A stretch of 64,000 bases of DNA from assembly GCA_039881045.1 (NCBI GenBank), contig JAYWVB010000015.1, positions 620,001 to 684,000 on the forward strand, given 5' to 3'. This DNA is from Chaetomium olivaceum. Lineage: Eukaryota; Ascomycota; Sordariomycetes; Sordariales; Chaetomiaceae. Below are positions 12,590-24,596 of the stretch, one piece after another (position 1 is the first letter of the stretch; each line of letters opens with the position of its first letter). The position numbers were made by a program, and so were the translations under genes. Under the pieces are notes generated by a model. It searched no databases. It had not been told where the DNA came from and saw only the letters and a list, made by a program, of their open reading frames with translations.

Positions 12590-13370
12590 TCTTTGCGTAT
12601 TATTCGTTTATATTGGTGGGATATGGCTATTCAGTGGGAAACGCAGTTGTCGGTTCGTACTTAATGTTGTGAAATAGCGGTCGGCGTCGGGGCCTTTGCG
12701 GGGAGTTTTAGGGGACCTCTCTCGAGAATTGCGCCTGACGGCGTTCGGGGCGATGACGATGTTCTCGGGGCGGAGCCGGGCTTCAGGTTTCCTTGGCTGA
12801 TGGAAGGTGGCGCTGCCGGCCGCCAAAGACCGATTTTGACCCTCTGCCAAGGCTGAGCTGCTGGTGATGCTGCCAATGAAGTCGCCCGGTTCGGGATTCA
12901 AATGCCGAGCGCAATGAAACAACAGCTGTGGGAGTTGGTTGTTCATAAAGAATTACGAAATTGTTAGATGAGTGATGCTTGATGCTGCTTACGCCGGCAC
13001 GTTGGTAAGATAAGTACAGAATACGGAATAACAAAGCTAGATCCTAGTAATCCCAGTCGCAAATCGCAAAACTGACCGCTCCTGTCGACTTCGTCATTCC
13101 TGGGATTCTTGGGCTGACACTCTCTGACAGCAGACAGAATCCGGCGATGTGTGTCCGGGATCGGTAAATAGTGGGGCGCAGCCCATTGGAGCCAACCAGA
13201 GCAAGCAGAAGACGACTGATCCCCGCCGCCCATTGGCGACTTCTCTGATGCCAATCCCACCTTTCCCGCAGTGGGGAGACCCGCTACAAAACCGATAGCT
13301 CCGTTCATCCCGCATTCGAAGTCCTTAACTTTTCTCCCGGGCATCGCCATCGCCACGAAACCCCGCTATC
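12590..13370. other. Divergent promoter region, rvs167 / nfs1
   Basis: Both flanking genes start here, so the 781 bp should contain both promoters and 5' leaders. I could not identify a clear TATA box, and open frames on the minus strand show no motif. Confidence 0.6.
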
Positions 13371-15011
13371 ATGGCCAACATTGCACCATCGGTCCTTCGC
13401 CAGGCGTCGCGCCTGGCATCGAGGTCATCCGTTCCGGCCGTAACGCGACGCGGCGTTCCGATCTTATCACGGCCGACGACCGCTGCGGCGCGCAACACCT
13501 GCCAGAGGTGCTATGTGACCCAGAGCAAAGCCGACCATGCGCAGGTACAGGTAGACACGGCTATCCGGCTGGATAGAGCTGAGCTGGAGAAGGCGGGAGT
13601 TACGCTCGAGACTCAGAATGGGTCAACGACACACGTCAGCCCGATGGCTGGTAAGGCATCGCCGCGCGCAAACCGAGCCGGATAGAGCTAATATCCGAGG
13701 CTAGATGTCCTAAAGCAGGCCGTCAAGCTGGACGAGGGCCAACGGCCTATCTATCTCGACATGCAGGCCACAACGCCATTGGACCCCCGCGTATTAGACG
13801 CCATGCTTCCTTACTACACGGGCGTCTTCGGCAACCCCCACTCGAGGACACACGCATATGGCTGGGAGAGTGAGCATGCCGTCGAGGAAGCCAGAGAGCA
13901 CATTGCAAAGTTGATTGGCGCGGACCCCAAAGAAATCATCTTCACCAGCGGCGCTACCGAGAGCAACAACATGAGCATCAAGGGCGTGGCCAGGTTCTTT
14001 GGCCGGTCGGGGAAGAAGAAGCACATCATCACCACTCAGACCGAGCACAAGTGCGTGCTTGACAGCTGCCGGAACCTGCAGGACGAAGGCTTTGAGGTCA
14101 CCTACTTGCCGGTCAACAAAAACGGGCTCGTCGACCTCGACAAGCTAAAGGCTGCGATCCGCCCAGAGACGGCGCTTGTCAGCATCATGGCAGTGAACAA
14201 CGAGATCGGCGTCATCCAGCCGATGGCCGAGATCGGCAAGATTTGCCGGGAAAATAAGGTGTTCTTCCATACCGATGCAGCCCAGGCCGTTGGCAAGATC
14301 CCGCTGGATGTTAACGCCATGAACGTGGACCTGATGTCCATCTCGTCCCACAAGATCTACGGCCCCAAGGGGATAGGCGCGTGCTACGTCCGCCGTCGCC
14401 CGAGGGTCAGACTGGAGCCCATCATCAGCGGTGGTGGACAAGAGCGCGGCCTTCGCAGCGGAACGCTCGCCCCTGCTCTCGTTGTCGGCTTCGGAGAGGC
14501 GTGTCGCATTGCGGCCGAAGAGATTCAGGTACGTTTGCATATTTCCTTTTACCTTATTCTCGCCTAGTTAGTTTCTAACGGTTAGCAGTATGACCACAAG
14601 AGAGTCAAGTTCCTCTCGGACCGGCTACTCAACGGCCTTTTGTCGATGGAACACACCAACCAGAACGGCGACCCCAACCACTTCTACCCCGGCTGCGTGA
14701 ACGTGTCGTTTGCCTATGTCGAGGGCGAGTCCCTCCTCATGGCACTTAAGGACATTGCACTATCCTCGGGCAGTGCATGCACGTCGGCCTCGCTTGAGCC
14801 TAGCTACGTGCTGCGGGCGCTTGGCAACAGCGACGAGAACGCCCACTCCAGCATCCGGTTTGGCATCGGCCGGTTCACCACCGAGGCCGAAATCGACTAC
14901 GTCCTGAAGGCGGTCAAGGAGCGTGTCGGGTTCCTCCGTGAGCTCAGCCCCCTGTGGGAACTTGTTCAGGAGGGCGTCGACCTCAACACGATTGAGTGGA
15001 CTCAGCACTAG
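13371..15011 (+). CDS. nfs1: Cysteine desulfurase, mitochondrial (Nfs1), 508 residues
   Basis: PLP enzyme that takes sulfur from cysteine for iron-sulfur cluster assembly in the mitochondrial matrix and for tRNA thiolation (family knowledge). Exons are 13371-13650, 13705-14528 and 14589-15011; introns are 54 and 60 nt. The first 60 or so residues are rich in Arg, Ser and Ala and lack acidic residues, as in a matrix presequence. The catalytic core begins at PIYLDMQATTPLDPRV. The PLP lysine is in SSHKIYGPKG (about K310), the PLP-binding histidine in TEHKC, the aspartate in HTDAAQAVGK, and the mobile-loop active cysteine in SSGSACTSASLEPSYV (about C432). The C terminus ends ...NTIEWTQH, as in eukaryotic Nfs1. 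Nothing essential is missing. Confidence 0.97.
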
Positions 15012-16619
15012 TTTGGAATTTCAAAGGAGTTGAAGGGAATTGTGAATCGGGGGTGGATTTTTGACAGGACACATCATAACGGCGAGCAATGACCTTCCGC
15101 CGGGTCGGGGGCAGGCAAGAAAGTAAGAAAGCAAGCAAGCAAGCAATCTGTACCATATCATGTAATTTGTTGGCCGACCCAAGAGAGTGAGACCACGATC
15201 CATCGCACCTTACACTACTCGCCGGTACATACAAGTGGAACGCGCTCGGAGACGCCGTCAGTCAGCCACGGGGCCAATGATGGTCCGGTGATGGCCAAAC
15301 ACATGAACGGGCCCGGAATGCAAAAACGGCTGGAAATTGAGTCGAACACATCCATGTCGTCCTCAGAGATGGTATCACCAACCCTATTTTTCTCTCTCCT
15401 TCCCCTCAAAATAGCTCGTCACCTGACAAAGCCTGTGTGACCTGAGGACGTGTGTCACACGGCCAAGGCATCGCTTTTCAGCCTCCCTGTGATCTGGTAA
15501 GGCTGTATGTAACCATATGCATTGTGTGTCCACTATACTATGTAGGCAGCTCTTTCTGGCATCCTGCATTGCATTGGAGGTGTTGTTTTAGCCGGGAGGC
15601 CTCTGTGAGTTGAGCCCTTTTGACCGGTTTAAGCCAACGTTGGTACACGACTTGGGCTCCCTGTCCGTGTTCGATGGACGAAGTAACCATCGGTTGATGG
15701 TTTTCTCTTTTTCTATTCTTGGCTAGTTATCTTTTGTTGACGCATTGGCTTTTGGTGTGTGGTGAACGGTTCGGGTCGTATGTAGGTGAAGAGGATGGCC
15801 GTCCGGCCGTCCTCAATCCCCACCGTTTGATTAGTTATTGCCCGTCTTTATTCCTTATCGCGAAATACCTTCGGTTTCTTGATTTGGGCAATGGCGACGT
15901 CTCCGTTTAATCCCGTTTGTGCGGGACTATCGCGAATTGAGGTAGCCTTGCATGCATCGCGGGTGGGGTCGCCCAGGGATGCAAAGCCCGAATGTCGCTG
16001 GAGAATTGTGGCTGTGAATATCCTCGACGTGACGTTAAAGTGGTGGGGGAGGAGGAGGCATGGGCATGGATTTGGGAGTAAGGAAAGGGAGTCAATAGGA
16101 GTCAACTCGGGACTCGTAAATCGAACGAGTCGATAGCATGTAAATGCTTGCGTGATTGGGCCGCCGGTGGATCCGTTGAGGGAGTGGGAGGCCTTTATGA
16201 GTGAGGGCATTCCCAATTGGATACGGTAGCTCAAGTTTGCCTTTCTACATGTTGTGCGTTATGGGTGGTTGATTGGCGGTATCTCGAACTTCTCGAAGCC
16301 TTTGCATGTGCTTTGCTCCGACTCAAATTCGAGTCGCAAGGGAGTGGCCATTAACTGCGGGGAAGCAGCCGGCCCCCGGCGGATTGCGATGCATTTGCTC
16401 TGGATGAGTTGCTATGGGGAAGATGGGTAAACTCATATATCGGAGCAGAATGTTATGGATGAACGGCATGCAGGCTCAAAACCTTCACAGCTGAAATGCA
16501 CTATTGCATACAGGACCCTAATTGAAATTGACCCTATGAATGGCGACGATGTGTGCACATGTCAGAGTTCGTCTGAAAAATATGCGTGCGTTGATGAGCT
16601 GCGCAGGGGTAAGTGGCCT

Positions 16620-16644
16620 ATGATGTCATCCTTATGATGTCATC
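16620..16644 (+). promoter_or_regulatory. Two direct copies of ATGATGTCATC, 14 bp apart
   Basis: The identical 11-mer begins at 16620 and 16634. Its core TGATGTCA resembles ATF/CREB-type bZIP half-site pairs. It sits about 100 bp upstream of the TATA box of the CsbD-like gene. Factor identity is inference. Confidence 0.5.
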
Positions 16645-16730
16645 ACTCTCAGCCATCACGAACAACAACATCCAGCAAACAACCAGGTATCAAATGTGAA
16701 CCACGGTGGATTCAATCGCTGGGTCTTGAA

Positions 16731-16740
16731 GATATAAGAG
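16731..16740 (+). promoter_or_regulatory. TATA-box, GATATAAGAG
   Basis: This element is 132-141 bp upstream of the CsbD-like start codon and is followed by a CA-rich leader (caacagcaacaagaac...). The same 10-mer occurs upstream of the NmrA-like gene at 20857-20866. Confidence 0.55.
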
Positions 16741-16871
16741 TATCCGTTTGCCTCGAGATCCTCGACATATTTCACGTCATCAAACAACAGCAACAAGAAC
16801 ACCTCAACACCAAGCAACACTAAAAATAAAACCAAACCACTTACACCGTTTCTCAACCATCAACCATCATC

Positions 16872-17568
16872 ATGTCTGCCAACAACAACACCTCCACTCT
16901 CAAGTCCTACGTTGACTCCGCCACCGGCGCGGTGCAGAACGCCGCTGGTAGCCTCTTTGGCAGCACCGGCGACGAGGTGAGCATAAACACAGCACCCCTA
17001 TACCACCGGTAACAACAGCGCTGACTCGTACGGCGAACAGGCCCAGGGCAAGGCCAAGCAGCAAAAGGCCGAAGCCGAGCACGACGCCTCGCACGCCGCG
17101 GTCAAGGTGCCGGGCGGGACCATCTCCTCGACTGGCGTGGCCAAGGACGACCCCGACCGCTCGGCCGGGTCGTGGAACCAGACGGCCGGGTCCGCCAAAG
17201 AGTTCCTCGGCGGCGTCGTCGGCAACGAGGTATGTTCCTACTCACTCACTCACCACCCACATATATCATCACAACACTCCCTGTGACAATTATCCTAACC
17301 ACTCCCTTGCGCATCACAGAGCCTCAAGCAAGCCGGACGCGACCAGAACCGGGCCGGGCAGGAGCAGGAAGCGCGCGGGCAGATCAACGATTTCACATCG
17401 GGCGTGGGCGACCGGGTGTCAGGCGCGGTGGGCGGCGCGGTGGCAGGCCTGACAGGCGATCGCGTCAAGCAGGACGAGTACCAGGCCCAGCACGACTCGG
17501 GCAAGACGCAGCAGCGCGGGGCCGAGATCGATATCCAGAAGCAGGCCGAGGCGAGGGAGCGGTCGTAA
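16872..17568 (+). CDS. CsbD-like small hydrophilic protein (Hmp1-type mismatch/cruciform DNA-binding family), 180 residues
   Basis: CsbD-family proteins are small, highly hydrophilic and often stress-induced; a fungal subgroup is annotated as mismatched base pair and cruciform DNA recognition protein (Hmp1 of Ustilago). Exons are 16872-16976, 17041-17229 and 17320-17568, all in phase 0, with introns of 64 and 90 nt. Sequence blocks are STLKSYVDSATGAVQNAAGSL, an AQGKAKQQKAEAEHD helix, SAGSWNQTAGSAKEFLGGVVG, then ESLKQAGRDQNRAGQEQEARG and GDRVSGAVGGAVAGLTGDR. There is no cysteine, signal peptide or membrane helix. A strong TATA box and a tandem TGATGTCA site suggest regulated, probably stress-linked, expression. 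DNA binding is family lore that this sequence cannot test. Confidence 0.85.
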
Positions 17569-20500
17569 AGTGTTTAAGAACGGGATGCCTTGGGGGAGAT
17601 AGGGTGGGCTAGAAACGGTTCTTTGTGTTTGATTCTCGCGGGACGGACGGGCATGGCGCAGGAAGGATTGTTGTGAGATAGCCCCCGGAGATTTGGAAGG
17701 AATTCCAAGGCTCTTGAGAGGCCACAGATGTCGGGAGGCATAGAGTAGCTTTAGGCAGTAGAATGCGGGACATCGTGCTACTCTACCAATCGTCGATCGT
17801 GATGAGGGTGTTTGTCTGTGTGATCAACGGTGACAAGCGGCCTCGGCGGCCGTTGGAGAGCGTGATTCTGCTTGGGTTCGAGAACCAAGCATCGTCATAG
17901 GTGTCTGGATCTAGATGCGGCAGGCTAGGAGCATGGTCATCTCCATGGAGAGGTGGCTTTGTTGGTGTGTCCCTGTCAGAGGCATGCAACCCAAATTAGA
18001 TCACCGAAGCCGTTGGAGGGAGGGGACCAAGTTCAAGAGCCAACACTCGGCTTGGAACAACATGCAGGACCGATATCTCACGATGACACCAGGTTCCCTG
18101 CATAGGTATCGACCGCAGCACGTTGCGCCGTAGCAATATCGTCTTGAATTCTGGTAGGTAGTGGTGACTACCGGGGGGTCTCGAGCAATGCAGCCCTATC
18201 ATGCGGCGAAGATGCTGGAAGGAGCCACCGTGGCGTATGCCATGTCGCAGCATACTGCACATACACAGTACGGTAGGAAGACCAATACCAGTAACTCGGC
18301 ATGTCGTTGAAAAAAGACTGGCGACGATAGGTTGATTTGCGAGGGGGCCCAACGCTTAGCCGCCCCCACGATTTGTTGCGATCGCCAACATGGGACTGAA
18401 CTGTTGCCAAGACCTATTTTTTACATCTGATTAGCTCCCTCTTCCCTGCACGGTTTGTAATTGCTTGATACCTAGGCAGAGACCGCAGACGGCAGGTAGG
18501 CACCAGGGGGATGGTTGTGACAGGATAGTTTTATGAGTCTTCGAGTTTGACTTCTTCGGTACAAAGCATAGATGGTGGTTGTCAGAACAAATCGTATTTG
18601 GATGTTGAAGGGGGGGGCAGGGGAAAATTGTGGAGATTGGGAGAGGGTCGCATGATCCTTGCAAGTGGTTGCCCAGTCGGGACAAGCTCCAATCTGCTGC
18701 GAAGCGTCCAGGTCGGGACAAGCTCAGGCACTGCACGAGCCACCGCCTGCGGGGGTGTCCACCATCGTGCATGAGTGGAGACTTGCTCCTTCCCGCGGCG
18801 GGTCCGATTACCAAATCTTCATCGCTTGGTGAATGTACCATGTAACTCTGCAATTCAACTTCGGTCTCGGGCAGTGTTCCCACCTTTGATCCGTCTGTAA
18901 AGCAAAACGGCAAGACGGCGGCACTGATGGCGACACTTGGGTCCCTCGACATTGAGCCGCCTGCTTGTTGAGCCATCGTCATCCTTCAAGCCCGGAATTT
19001 TGCAAGTTACCAAGCCTCCCTCGGCAACACTTTGCCGCCGTCAGGTGCACAGGCGTGTCCGGAAAATGGCCCCCAATTAGCCTAACATTGTCACATCTCC
19101 ATAGGCGGTAACTGTATTGGTATGGCCTGGCGGAGTTGTCGTCGAGCGATTGACAGCTGCCATGGGTGTCGTCACACCGAGGCGAATGAAGAGCCCTGGA
19201 GGGGAGTTGCGCATCTCCGCCCGCCCGCAGTCCCCAGTCTCGTGCCTGCCCAAATAAGGGAAGTTGACGATACTTGGCATCCGATGAGACACCCTGGAAC
19301 CCGGAAAAGTTTGCTTGAAGAGGTACCAGGGAATTACCAGGTTGTTTCGATTGGCCAATAGTTAGAGTATTTATGTTTTTATTCTTTCTTTTCACAATTC
19401 TAAAGCCGTGCCAGTTAACAACCGAGATTCCAAATTTTTATGTTATTTCGCTCGCTGTGGGTGCCAGGTACATGTATGTATGTACCCGTAACAACACCGG
19501 AGACCCTTGATCAGTAGCGACTGCCGACTAAGTCGACCAAGGTAATCGAATCGCCCGATGATACCTGCCTTACTGTGTAGGTACTCCTTACCCGACGGTT
19601 CCTGCCCATCTCCCCCCCTAACCCTGCTGGTGCGGGCCATGACTCGGCGCAGTCACATTCCCCCGAGTCTCCGCAGTGTCGCACTAAATTTGGACCTAAC
19701 GGTGGCATTTCTCTCCCAGAGCCGGACAGCCTTTCTGAAACGCACAATCCAGCACCGTTCTGTTTTGTTTATTTTTTGCTTCTCTTCTCTCAACCGGGCG
19801 AAGTCGTGTTTGAGAATGTTAACCAGTTCCCCCTACCCGTCTGAAGTGCCGCTTTGCCACGCAGGCCCCTGGCGAAGCCCGGTTCCTGAGACCGCTTTGG
19901 GCGGCCCATGTTGTAATCTTCCATGTGCTTGGGAGGTACAGGTGTTGTGGCTGGTAGGCTAGGGTGTGTTCGGTCGCGGGAGAACCCACCTACATACGTA
20001 CCTAGGTACCTCGCCTGAGGTACGATAGGAAAGGTACCTTATTCTCCAACCCCGTGCAAACGGGTGGAATTCCGCTCGGCTCCCCTTCCGACCCCCGTTC
20101 AGAAAGGCCCCCAAATTGCTCCGAACGGCGTCCACCTTCACAGTTCGGCGACTCGACCCACACAGCGGGAGCCTAGTCCGTTCCACTTTCCTAACGGTAT
20201 GGCGGTTCACTGCCATAATCAGAAGGCCGAATCAGAGTCACCATATGCCCATTTCCCCCCGGTTTCGGGCCGTGGGCGTTTTGGCGTGACATGCCGCTTG
20301 CTTTCATCGGCAGCAGCTTATTCGTGACAGGGTACTAGTGTCGAAAGGGCCGCGGCCGATGCCTGCTGTACCCTCCCTTTCCCACCGTCGGTCCTCTGGG
20401 AAACCCAGGACCATGGCCCGCGGTACACCATGCGGCACGCCTTCGGGGGTCTGCATACTGGCTGCCGAGATCGGTTTTGGTACCGGCGAGGAATAATACA

Positions 20501-21005
20501 CCCATGCCAACCCGCAGCAACGTTCATGGGATACCCGTTCGACTCACACGCCCCTGTGCCGCGTCGAAGGAAGCTTCCGCCTCAACCAGAGTACGTTGCT
20601 TGGCACACAAACGCCTTAGGATCAAGATGGCCTGGACACTTGGTCCAAGCATGTTTAACATCCTTGCTTGCGTTCTTGTGCCAATCGTAACCCCCAACCT
20701 ACCATCATCAATCATCCTATGCTCTGGTTGCCTTGGGCTACCATCGAGCCCATGACGCGAACTTGAGCCTGCGCCCCTGAGCTGTGACTTCTATGGACGG
20801 TTTGCTGTGCCAGGAATACCATGAGATCATAGCCTTCATGGAGAGACGTCCTCTGAGATATAAGAGTTGCTTCATGGCTCCCTACCGTCCTCAACCATCT
20901 CAGAACTCATCACCATCACCAGCTCTTACGAACCTCGACTCTCAACCCTTCCGACCCTCTCACCACCTCCACTACCACCACCCCACCTCACCCGCCATCC
21001 TCACA
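17569..21005. other. Intergenic, 3.4 kb
   Basis: Follows the CsbD-like gene and precedes the NmrA-like gene, both rightward. It contains a direct repeat of GTCGGGACAAGCTC (18676-18689 and 18712-18725), palindrome-like TACCTAGGTACC tracts near 20000, and the NmrA-like promoter at its right end. The longest open frames (minus strand 18431-18982 and 18979-19395) have no recognisable domain. Confidence 0.55.
20857..20866 (+). promoter_or_regulatory. TATA-box, GATATAAGAG
   Basis: Lies 140-149 bp upstream of the chosen NmrA-like start, followed by a C/A/T-rich leader. It supports starting at 21006 rather than at an ATG further upstream. Confidence 0.5.
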
Positions 21006-22100
21006 ATGAAGCATAGGTCCAGCCAGCCTGCCATGATGAGAATCGCCATTGCCGGTGCCGGCGGCTTTGCCCAGATCCTAGCCCAGCAGGTCAGCCAGAC
21101 CGCGCATGCTCTCCTGGTTCTCTCCCGCAACGTCAGTCTACTCCGTCCCGGTGTATCGTTGAGGATCACATTGCTCACTATCTCACAGCCGCACCCCGAA
21201 CTCGAGGAGTGTTGTCCCGGGTGCCAGGTAGCCATCGTCGACTACGACGATGTCGAGAACCTGCGGTATACGCTCCAGGGTGTAGACCTGGTCATCTCCA
21301 CCATCGCCGGCAACGAGCAGCTCAACCTTATCGACGCTGCACGGCGGGCTCGCGTAAGGGTCTTTGTCCCGTCCGAATTCGAGGGTGATCTCAGTCACCG
21401 GCCAGCAAACGACCCCCTTGACCGCGGCTCGCAGTCAGCACTGCAGCTCCTCGAGGGCTGGTCACAGTCCAAGTCGCACAGGCTACGCTACACCGTCTTC
21501 TCTTGCGGCATCTTTATGGAGCGTTTCGGACCGGGCGGTTTACAAACCTACGGAATCGGCGCAGGGAGCGGCATCCAGGGCCCAGACGACTATCTGGTCA
21601 ACCTCCAGGAAGCGAGGGCGGAGATTATCCCGGGGAACTCCAGCGGCAGGCCAGTTCGGATTTCCATGACTTCGGTGTACGACGTCGCTCGGTTTATCAC
21701 GGCCGCCCTTGATCTGGGTCTCGATAACTGGCCCAAGGAGTTCAGGATGAGGGGGGATTCCGTGACAGTTCAGGAGTTGGTGGAGACATGCTCCAATGCA
21801 CTTGGAGGTTAGTTTTTCTCTCTCTATCATACACCTCTCACATCTTCCCGCCTTGGTCATCAAACTAATAATTCTACAGTTCCTATCAGTCTTGTCACCC
21901 GTCACTACCAGGAAGTGGAAACCCAAGCCGAAGCATGCCAGCAGAGCGGCGACTGGGCGCAGTGGTACTATTACCAGAGGCTCCTCCAAACGGCCAACGG
22001 ACGCTATCACGTCCGGCAAATCAACCTCAACGAAGCTACCCAGGTGCAACCTCTAACGTTTAGGGGGTGGCTGGATAATGTCTGGGCGGCCGGCGTCTAG
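21006..22100 (+). CDS. NmrA-like / isoflavone-reductase-like NAD(P)-binding protein, 321 residues
   Basis: Atypical short-chain dehydrogenase of the NmrA/isoflavone reductase group. Some members are redox sensors and others are reductases, so the substrate cannot be named. Exons are 21006-21131, 21189-21807 and 21880-22100; introns are 57 nt (in frame, without stop) and 72 nt. The Rossmann glycine motif is MRIAIAGAGGFAQILAQQ at the N terminus. VAIVDYDDVENLRYTLQGVD and LVISTIAGNEQLNLIDAARR follow, then VRVFVPSEFEGD and YTVFSCGIFMERFGPGG, the usual order in this family. The C-terminal part (ITAALDLGLDNWPKEFRM..., RGWLDNVW) is the variable substrate domain. The start at 21006 has a good context (CACAATG); 21033 or 21036 would remove nine or ten residues and are also possible. 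Confidence 0.85.
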
Positions 22101-24596
22101 CACACACACCCTAGGTTTTCAGTTTTCCTGGTGTTTTTTTCCGTACGTCATTGGTATCATGCGTAACGACTGGGGCACAGCTGTGCCATGTACTCTTTCC
22201 AGATTTCATATCCCTACCATACCCCTGTTTTTTTGGTTATCATGTCTGCTGTTTTCTTGTTTTTTTGTCTTGTTGTTCCTGTTCCCCTTATCCTGTACGA
22301 TTTCAGTTATAACGGTAGATAGATTTCTCCTGGTCAAACCAACCCATATTTTCTTGAACCAAAAAAAGATCCGTGAAACCTGCCGCAGTACTTTGTACAC
22401 ACACACATAATTGGTGGCTTGAGGAGGCACACGGACCTTGCCTCAGAGGCACACCCACCCCCCCTGGACGTCACACATGCTGCATGTTGCACGCCCTCTG
22501 CCTTAAAGTTCGGCCGAACCCGAATGATATCCCCCCAAAAGCTTCCCGGGGCTTACGCCGCTCTTCTCGACGTTTGGCCGCTTAAATCCGGCATATATCT
22601 TGTGGATTTCGGACGTTTTCGTCATTCCGAAGGCCGTCAACTGGTCCCAACACCTTTCGTGAACTCTAACCTCGCACACTGGGCTCTGAGTCAACTAGGC
22701 AGTCACTCGCCGTTGGATAATCTTGCCGGTTCGGGCCTTTGATTCGGAGATAGGTAGTAACACCGGACACACATCAATCCATCCATCTAGAGCTAGATAT
22801 GTACAATACCATTTTCAATGCACAATGCATTACATTACAATACGTAAATCTCCCATCGGCAAGCACTTTGTGACTCTCTGCCCGCCCTCCCCCCCTCACC
22901 TTCAGCCCCAAACCCCTCCCTTTCATCACCCCCTTCTCCCTGCAGCAGGAACCGTCCGGGGTGGTTACAGCGCTCGATCATGTGATTTTAAAATTGGCCC
23001 AGTCCCCCGGCCCGGGTCGACAAGCTTTCCCCCCCTCCCCAGGGCTCTGACTCCTGGCGGTTAGCTGCCTGAGTTACCCTGCCTGGGCTGCAGCAACCCA
23101 TCGGCGACCCGTAATTTCTTCCCCGGTTACAATGTATGTACCCGAGCAAGTTTATCCCAGTATCCCATACTTTGCCATGTCGTACCAGATCCTTCCACTG
23201 TTGCGGTTGTTGTCTGTTGGCTTTTTGTGCACCACCCTCCCCCGCTCGCCCACCATAGTAGCTGTCCGTTCGGTTTCTTCGGGTTCGATCTCCCCCTTGA
23301 AATTCCCCTTTCGGAAGTCGGGAGGTCGCTGACTTGCTAAAAATGACGGTTCCTGCGGCACTCTGCCCTTTTTGTCCCAAAAGTAGGGTCGTCTGATTGC
23401 TGGATATGGAAAAGAAAAAGGCTATACATAGCTAGTTCCATGTCAAATTGAGGCATAGTTGATTTCCAACGTCTTTTTTTTTACCTTTTCAGTAGGTTGT
23501 GTAGCCCAACAGGCAGTTCACGACGCGTGACCACGCCTGCCTTGCTCCCGAGCCAAGGTGTGCGGCGTTTGCGACTTTCTGTGTTGGTGTAGTGTAACGG
23601 CTGGTGTAACGGCGGGTGTACACGTATTACACGGTAGTGTATGTAACCATGTACAGAAAGGAATGTGCCTCCTGGGGAGGGAGGGATTGTATGCCCAGGT
23701 CCGGGGACTCGGGGAGGACGGGGAAGACGGACGGAGGTTCCCGATAGGGCTGGGATCAGATGAGCTTGTTGTTGGGTTTGTTGTGGCCCATTGTTTGGTG
23801 GTGGCGGGAGAAAGGATCCGGCGAAGCCAGGGGTGGTGGTGGCTTGCTCAAACCCCAATCTCGATTCCCAAGCGCGGAGGGCAAGGCTGAGCGCGAGGCG
23901 GCTTTCTCGGGTTTGTAATGTGTTGTCGTCAAAGGTTGAAACAAGCGCCCAGTGGCTTTGCACAGCGGGCGCGCTCCTTAGCGTCGTGGGATTCAACCCT
24001 TGTCGGCTTCGCGATTGGTGTTAGGCGACGGGATGAAACATGCATGAGTTACGTAGAATTGGACGGATTCGAGATGGATTTCGGTTTTGAGGGGCAGGAA
24101 ATATGGGCTCATTCTTCCCTGTTCACTATTCAGCTATGAATCCTCGACCGCAATCCTTTCTGGAAATACTCCAAGGGATTATCGATGTGTCTTTGGAGCG
24201 CGCGTCAGCCGCTCTGCTTCCTTGGTATTGGAGATTGGATAGGGACTGGCTTAGACGCAAAAACCGAAAGAGAAAACATGCCGTCTGCTGAAGATCGAGA
24301 AACAGTGGCAGAAACCTACCGGTGGTGCAAAACAAGAGAAGAATAGCCGCGGCTTGGCCCCCAATACAACGTTGCGCCGCAATGACTGGCAGCGCCGGCG
24401 ACGTGAAACATCTCAGCATCCCGATGCCACGCAGAACAGTCGAAGAGGTCCGGAGCCACCGCTGAGCCCATGTTTCAGTGGTCTCACTTGTATCGTCCCG
24501 GCCAACGCCCATCAGAGCAGGAGGGGCGGGTTGGAGGCTCAATCAAGGATCTGCGGCCTTTCTCCCGGGGCGTTTGCACCCACCCATCCAAGCGGT
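22101..24596. other. Intergenic between convergent NmrA-like and ADGF-like genes
   Basis: Both flanking genes end here, yet the gap is 2.5 kb. It is T-rich next to the NmrA-like stop and contains C-rich tracts around 22890-22940. I see no gene. Confidence 0.55.

Larger units (their letters stand above)
15012..16871. other. Intergenic between nfs1 and the CsbD-like gene
   Basis: Holds the 3' flank of nfs1 and the promoter of the CsbD-like gene. The last 260 bp carry a tandem bZIP-like site, a TATA box and a CA-rich leader (listed separately). The rest shows no gene. Confidence 0.6.

Noticed and set aside
17860..17910. tRNA-like T-arm (GGTTCGAGAACC)
   Set aside because: No matching acceptor stem, A box or anticodon arm about 70 nt upstream.
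18431..18982. Minus-strand frame of 183 codons in the 3.4-kb spacer
   Set aside because: Starts plausibly but shows no domain or splice partner; composition resembles the flanks.
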